Shown piece after piece: positions 61,199 through 64,000 of a DNA stretch of 64,000 bases. The notes under the pieces were generated by a model that saw only the letters and a list, made by a program, of their open reading frames with translations, searched no databases and was not told where the DNA came from. The DNA lies in assembly GCA_963848475.1 (NCBI GenBank), contig CAWKDW010000014.1, positions 1 through 64,000 of the forward strand, given 5' to 3'. How positions within the stretch are numbered: position 1 is the stretch's first letter; each line of letters begins with the position of its first letter. Source of the DNA: Solirubrobacter sp963848475. Lineage in GTDB: Bacteria; Actinomycetota; Thermoleophilia; Solirubrobacterales; Solirubrobacteraceae. Position numbers and translations under genes: made by a program.

Positions 61199-63148
61199 CT
61201 ACGCTTTCTTGCCCGTGCCACTGGGGTGCGTGAGCAAGTGTTCCTGCACCAGGTTCTTGAGCGTGGCCATGTCGAAGGGCTTTTCCAACCGTTCGTTGTT
61301 CACGGTCTCTAGGAAGCTGCGCGCTTTGGGGGTAAAGGCGCCGCCGGTCATGAACACGATGTCGGCGGCGCGTTGAGGCGAGAATTCGCGCAGCTCATTG
61401 TAGAAATCCACACCCGTCACGTCGGGCATCATCAGGTCGCACAGGATGAGGTCGAAGTGCTCGCCGGAGCGAATGCGATCGAGGGCCTTACGTGCGCTGG
61501 TCTCGGTGATGACCTCGTTGTCCTTGCCGAGCACGCGCTTGAGGGCGGTTCCCACGATGGGCTCGTCGTCGATGGCCAAGATGCGGGCCGAAAGCGAGGC
61601 GATGGGCCGGCGGACGCGGCTGGTCCGGCGCACGGCGCTGACGCTGTCGGATGCGGGCAGGAAAACGTGAAAGCTGCTACCTTTGCCGACTTCGCTTTCC
61701 ACCGTGATTTCGCCGCCCAGGGCCTGAACGATGCGATTGCAGATGGAAAGACCCAGGCCGGTTCCGACGCCGACCGGCTTGGTGGTGTAGAACGGCGTGA
61801 AAAGGTGGCTCAATACCTCTTGCGACATGCCGCAGCCGGTGTCCCGCACCTCGACCGCGATGCGGCCACGCGCATCGACGGCGGTGGAGAGGGTGATGGT
61901 GTTCTTGTCGGCGCGGCCTTCTTCCATGGCTTGGACCGCGTTGACGATCAGGTTCAAGAACACCTGACCAAGTCGCGATTCATCCCCATGGACCATGGGG
62001 ACGGGCTGGAAGTTGCGTACGATACGCGCGCGGTGCTTGAGTTCGTTCCAGGCCATGCGCAGCGAGGATTCCAGGATGCGCTGCATGTCGACGGGGCCCA
62101 TCGAGGTTTCGGGGGTGCGCGAGAAGATCTTGAGATCGCGGACGATATCGCGCAGGCGTTCGGACGCCTCCAAGGCGTCGCGCAGTTCCTCGCCCAACTC
62201 CGTCCGATCTTTCTCGCTGCCGGGGTCAATCTTCAGCGTGGGCACGCATTCGACGGCCATATGCAGGTTGGTAAGAACCGCGGCGAGTGGATTGTTGATC
62301 TCGTGGGCCACGCCCGCGGCAAGAATTCCCACCGAGGCCATGCGGTCGGACACCATGAGCTGCTCTTGCAAGCGCCGGTGTTCGGTGACATCGAAGATGG
62401 TGGCCAGGTGGCCGAAGCAGTTGCCGCTTTCGTCCACCATGGAGTGGAACGCGAGCATGCCCCACAGCGCGCCCCCATCCTCGCGGCGCAATCGGCACTG
62501 GGCGCGAAACGTTGCGGTGCCGTCGATCTTGCCATGCAGGTAGCGGTTGATGGCCTCGATGATCTTCGGTTCGACGAGAAAACGCAGGAGTTCGGCGGGC
62601 TCGTTGGCGGTGGGATCCAGCCCCAACATGTCGGCCATGCGCCGGTTCATGTAGGTGGTGCGGCCATCGCGATCGAGCATCCAGATGCCCTCATGGGCGG
62701 TTTCGACGATGCGACGGAACTTGATCTCGCTGGCCGCTAGACTTTCTTCGGCCTTGCGGCGAGCGCGGCGTTCGGTGGCTTCGCGCAGCTCCCGCTCGAC
62801 GGCGGGCACCAGGCGCGCCAGGTTGTTCTTGATGAGAACGTCGTGCGCGCCCGACTTCAGTACCTCGACCGCCGTTTCCTCTCCTACCGCCCCGGACACG
62901 ACCAAGAAGGGAATGTCCGGCCCCGCTTCCTTGAAGATCTCGATGGCGGCCAACGCATTGAGGCCGGGCAGGGAGTAGTCGCTGATCACCACATCCCAGG
63001 GGGACGCCTTCAAGGCCGCACGAAAGTCCTCGGGAGTGTCGACCCGACGCGACTCCACCGCAAATCCGGCTCGCGTCAGGTGGCGAGCCACCAACAGAAC
63101 GTCGTCTTCCGAATCCTCGAGGAACAGAACATTGAGCTGTCGGCTCAT
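61199..63148 (-). CDS. REC-PAS hybrid histidine kinase with C-terminal receiver
   Basis: Intact 649 residues from ATG 63148. Receiver 1 (VLFLEDSEDDVLLVARHL, DVVISDYSLPGLNALAAIEI), PAS (TAHEGIWMLDRDGRTTYMNR), HisKA (GILAAGVAHEINNPLAAVLT), HATPase (NLIVNAVQAMEEGRADKNTI, VGTGLGLSICNRIVQALGGE) and receiver 2 (ILAIDDEPIVGTALKRVL, DLILCDLMMPDVTGVDFYNE). No membrane segment; input comes through receiver 1 and PAS. The ATG overlaps the stop of the single-domain receiver upstream (ATGA), so the two form an operon and probably a phosphorelay. Confidence 0.9.
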   Translation of the reverse strand: MSRQLNVLFLEDSEDDVLLVARHLTRAGFAVESRRVDTPEDFRAALKASPWDVVISDYSLPGLNALAAIEIFKEAGPDIPFLVVSGAVGEETAVEVLKSGAHDVLIKNNLARLVPAVERELREATERRARRKAEESLAASEIKFRRIVETAHEGIWMLDRDGRTTYMNRRMADMLGLDPTANEPAELLRFLVEPKIIEAINRYLHGKIDGTATFRAQCRLRREDGGALWGMLAFHSMVDESGNCFGHLATIFDVTEHRRLQEQLMVSDRMASVGILAAGVAHEINNPLAAVLTNLHMAVECVPTLKIDPGSEKDRTELGEELRDALEASERLRDIVRDLKIFSRTPETSMGPVDMQRILESSLRMAWNELKHRARIVRNFQPVPMVHGDESRLGQVFLNLIVNAVQAMEEGRADKNTITLSTAVDARGRIAVEVRDTGCGMSQEVLSHLFTPFYTTKPVGVGTGLGLSICNRIVQALGGEITVESEVGKGSSFHVFLPASDSVSAVRRTSRVRRPIASLSARILAIDDEPIVGTALKRVLGKDNEVITETSARKALDRIRSGEHFDLILCDLMMPDVTGVDFYNELREFSPQRAADIVFMTGGAFTPKARSFLETVNNERLEKPFDMATLKNLVQEHLLTHPSGTGKKA

Positions 63149-63604
63149 GGCAGTCCGCCTTCCCCATCCGGCACCTGGTTGAGTTCCAACCAGTACCCGC
63201 CAATCCGCTGGACGGCGCCCGCGAATTCGACGAAATCCACGGGCTTGCGAATGTAGCTATTGGCCCCAAGGGCGTAGCTGGCCGCGATGTCGGCTTGCTC
63301 GGTGCTGCAGCTCATGACCACCACGGGGATGCGGCGGCTCGTCGGGTGCTGGCGCAGCAGGCGCAGGACATCCAGGCCGCTCTCGCAGGGCAATTTCAAA
63401 TCGAGGAGAATCAGCGCTGGTGGCAGATTCGCCTCGCGTCCCGCCCACTCCCCGCGACCAAAGACATAGTCGAGGGCTTGCCGGCCGTCGCACGCGCGGA
63501 TGATCTCTGCAGCCCACGCCGCTATTGCGAAACGCGCGCAAGGTGAGGTCAGCATCGTCGTCGCTGTCCTCGACCAGGAGAATCACTCGCGTCTGACGGC
63601 TCAT
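63145..63604 (-). CDS. Single-domain response regulator, Rcp1-like
   Basis: ATG 63604 (MSRQTRVILLVEDSDDDADL). A frameshift near 63515 joins LTLRAFRNSGV to AEIIRACDGRQALDYVFGRG. The acceptor region is ALILLDLKLPCESGLDVLRL and the signalling residues VVVMSCST and NSYIRKPVDF. About 152 residues, no output domain; resembles regulators that serve hybrid kinases. Coupled to the kinase at 63148 by a four-base overlap. Confidence 0.85.
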
Positions 63605-63684
63605 TCCAGGTGTCCAGCGCCCTTATGCTTCGAGTGTATCGCGCTGAGGCGGACACCGCCAGTTGGCGGCACGGAATGACAAGG

Positions 63685-64000
63685 CTAGAAGTCGATGTTC
63701 AGAGTCTTTCCGTTTTCGGTGGTCGCTATCCGCGAGTTGGGCACGGTGATCGCGCCGATGGGGGCCAACGCCTGCGAGCTGCCGATCAGGCCAAGGCTTG
63801 GCCGCGCGGTGGAACTGCAACGCATCTTGAGATCGAGCGCGCTGCTGTCTATCGAGGCCGTCGTCTCTACCCGGCAGCTCTCGACGACTTGCACGGACAC
63901 CAATACCAGGGCGCTGCGATTACCCGCCGCGGCTGGGAAGGAAATCATGGTCAGGGCCATGGCTGCTATCAGACCCACCCAAAAACGCCGCCCTATCTGC
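63685..64000 (-). CDS. Secreted protein of unknown function (5' end beyond window)
   Basis: The frame is open to the window edge: QIGRRFWVGLIAAMALTMIS then FPAAAGNRSALVLVSVQVVE, a signal peptide with cleavage after AAA. The mature part (VVESCRVETTASIDSSALDL, KMRCSSTARPS) has two cysteines and faintly recalls spore-coat-U/fimbrial-type beta domains. Ends NGKTLNIDF. The true start lies upstream of the edge, or at an internal GTG or ATG near 63978-63960. Function unknown. Confidence 0.55.
   Translation of the reverse strand, partial: QIGRRFWVGLIAAMALTMISFPAAAGNRSALVLVSVQVVESCRVETTASIDSSALDLKMRCSSTARPSLGLIGSSQALAPIGAITVPNSRIATTENGKTLNIDF

Noticed and set aside
1..64000. tRNA, rRNA or phage genes
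   Set aside because: No cloverleaf with conserved TTCGA-type loop, no rRNA segments and no phage structural or integrase motifs were seen on either strand.

Overview
The window appears to be two unrelated genomes joined near 48.8 kb. Positions 1 to about 48,790 are very GC-rich and actinobacterial in gene content. I infer a member of Acidimicrobiia or a close relative, from the lipoprotein-rich, malectin- and VCBS-rich secretome and the ChsH1/ChsH2/Ltp2-like steroid genes. Positions about 48,817 to 64,000 have lower GC, different codon habits and a Myxococcota/deltaproteobacterium-like signalling gene set. At the boundary a DUF2254 gene is cut to its C-terminal part and an unrelated gene starts a few bases later, so a chimeric contig is the simplest reading.

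The left part is full of single-base frameshifts inside otherwise well-conserved genes. These look like uncorrected long-read indels rather than biology. Each CDS entry there is the reconstructed gene spanning several frames.

Region 1 (1 to 27.5 kb) is a family of large secreted modular proteins. The heads differ: fibrinogen-like plus propeller, delta-60 propeller plus two LamG, two sets of paired malectin domains, a purple-acid-phosphatase-like enzyme, and a multicopper oxidase. The five complete members share the same tail: two cadherin/PIG-like Ig repeats, then exactly six 41-residue FG-GAP/VCBS-like repeats and usually a short tail like LRPPGSA. Three of the genes are preceded by the same promoter and a structured leader RNA with compensatory base changes. 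Four are followed by related strong hairpins. Between them lie small lipoproteins, a two-gene YraQ/TIGR03943 permease, a polyprenyl-phosphate sugar transferase, a CopC-CopD fusion and a copper-associated membrane protein beside the multicopper oxidase.

Region 2 (27.5 to 40.1 kb) is an exopolysaccharide locus: three glycosyltransferases, two sulfotransferases, an ABC exporter, a Wzy-like polymerase, a methyltransferase, a Wzc-like tyrosine autokinase and a GDP-mannose 3,5-epimerase-like enzyme. The two sulfotransferases suggest a sulfated glycan. The sugar transferase at 17.5 kb could prime it.

Region 3 (40.1 to 48.8 kb) holds four lipoproteins, a Dyp-type peroxidase, a ChsH2-ChsH1-Ltp2-like set, an amidohydrolase divergent from a TetR regulator with a palindromic operator between them, and the truncated DUF2254 gene.

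Region 4 (48.8 to 64 kb) has an AIM24-like gene, pgsA, pabB, an inositol-monophosphatase-like gene, a spinster-type MFS transporter, a small conserved protein, FHA, HDOD and REC-EAL proteins, and a dense two-component cluster: a MEDS hybrid kinase with an NtrC-type regulator, and a receiver with a hybrid kinase. No rRNA, tRNA, CRISPR array, transposase or phage gene was seen.
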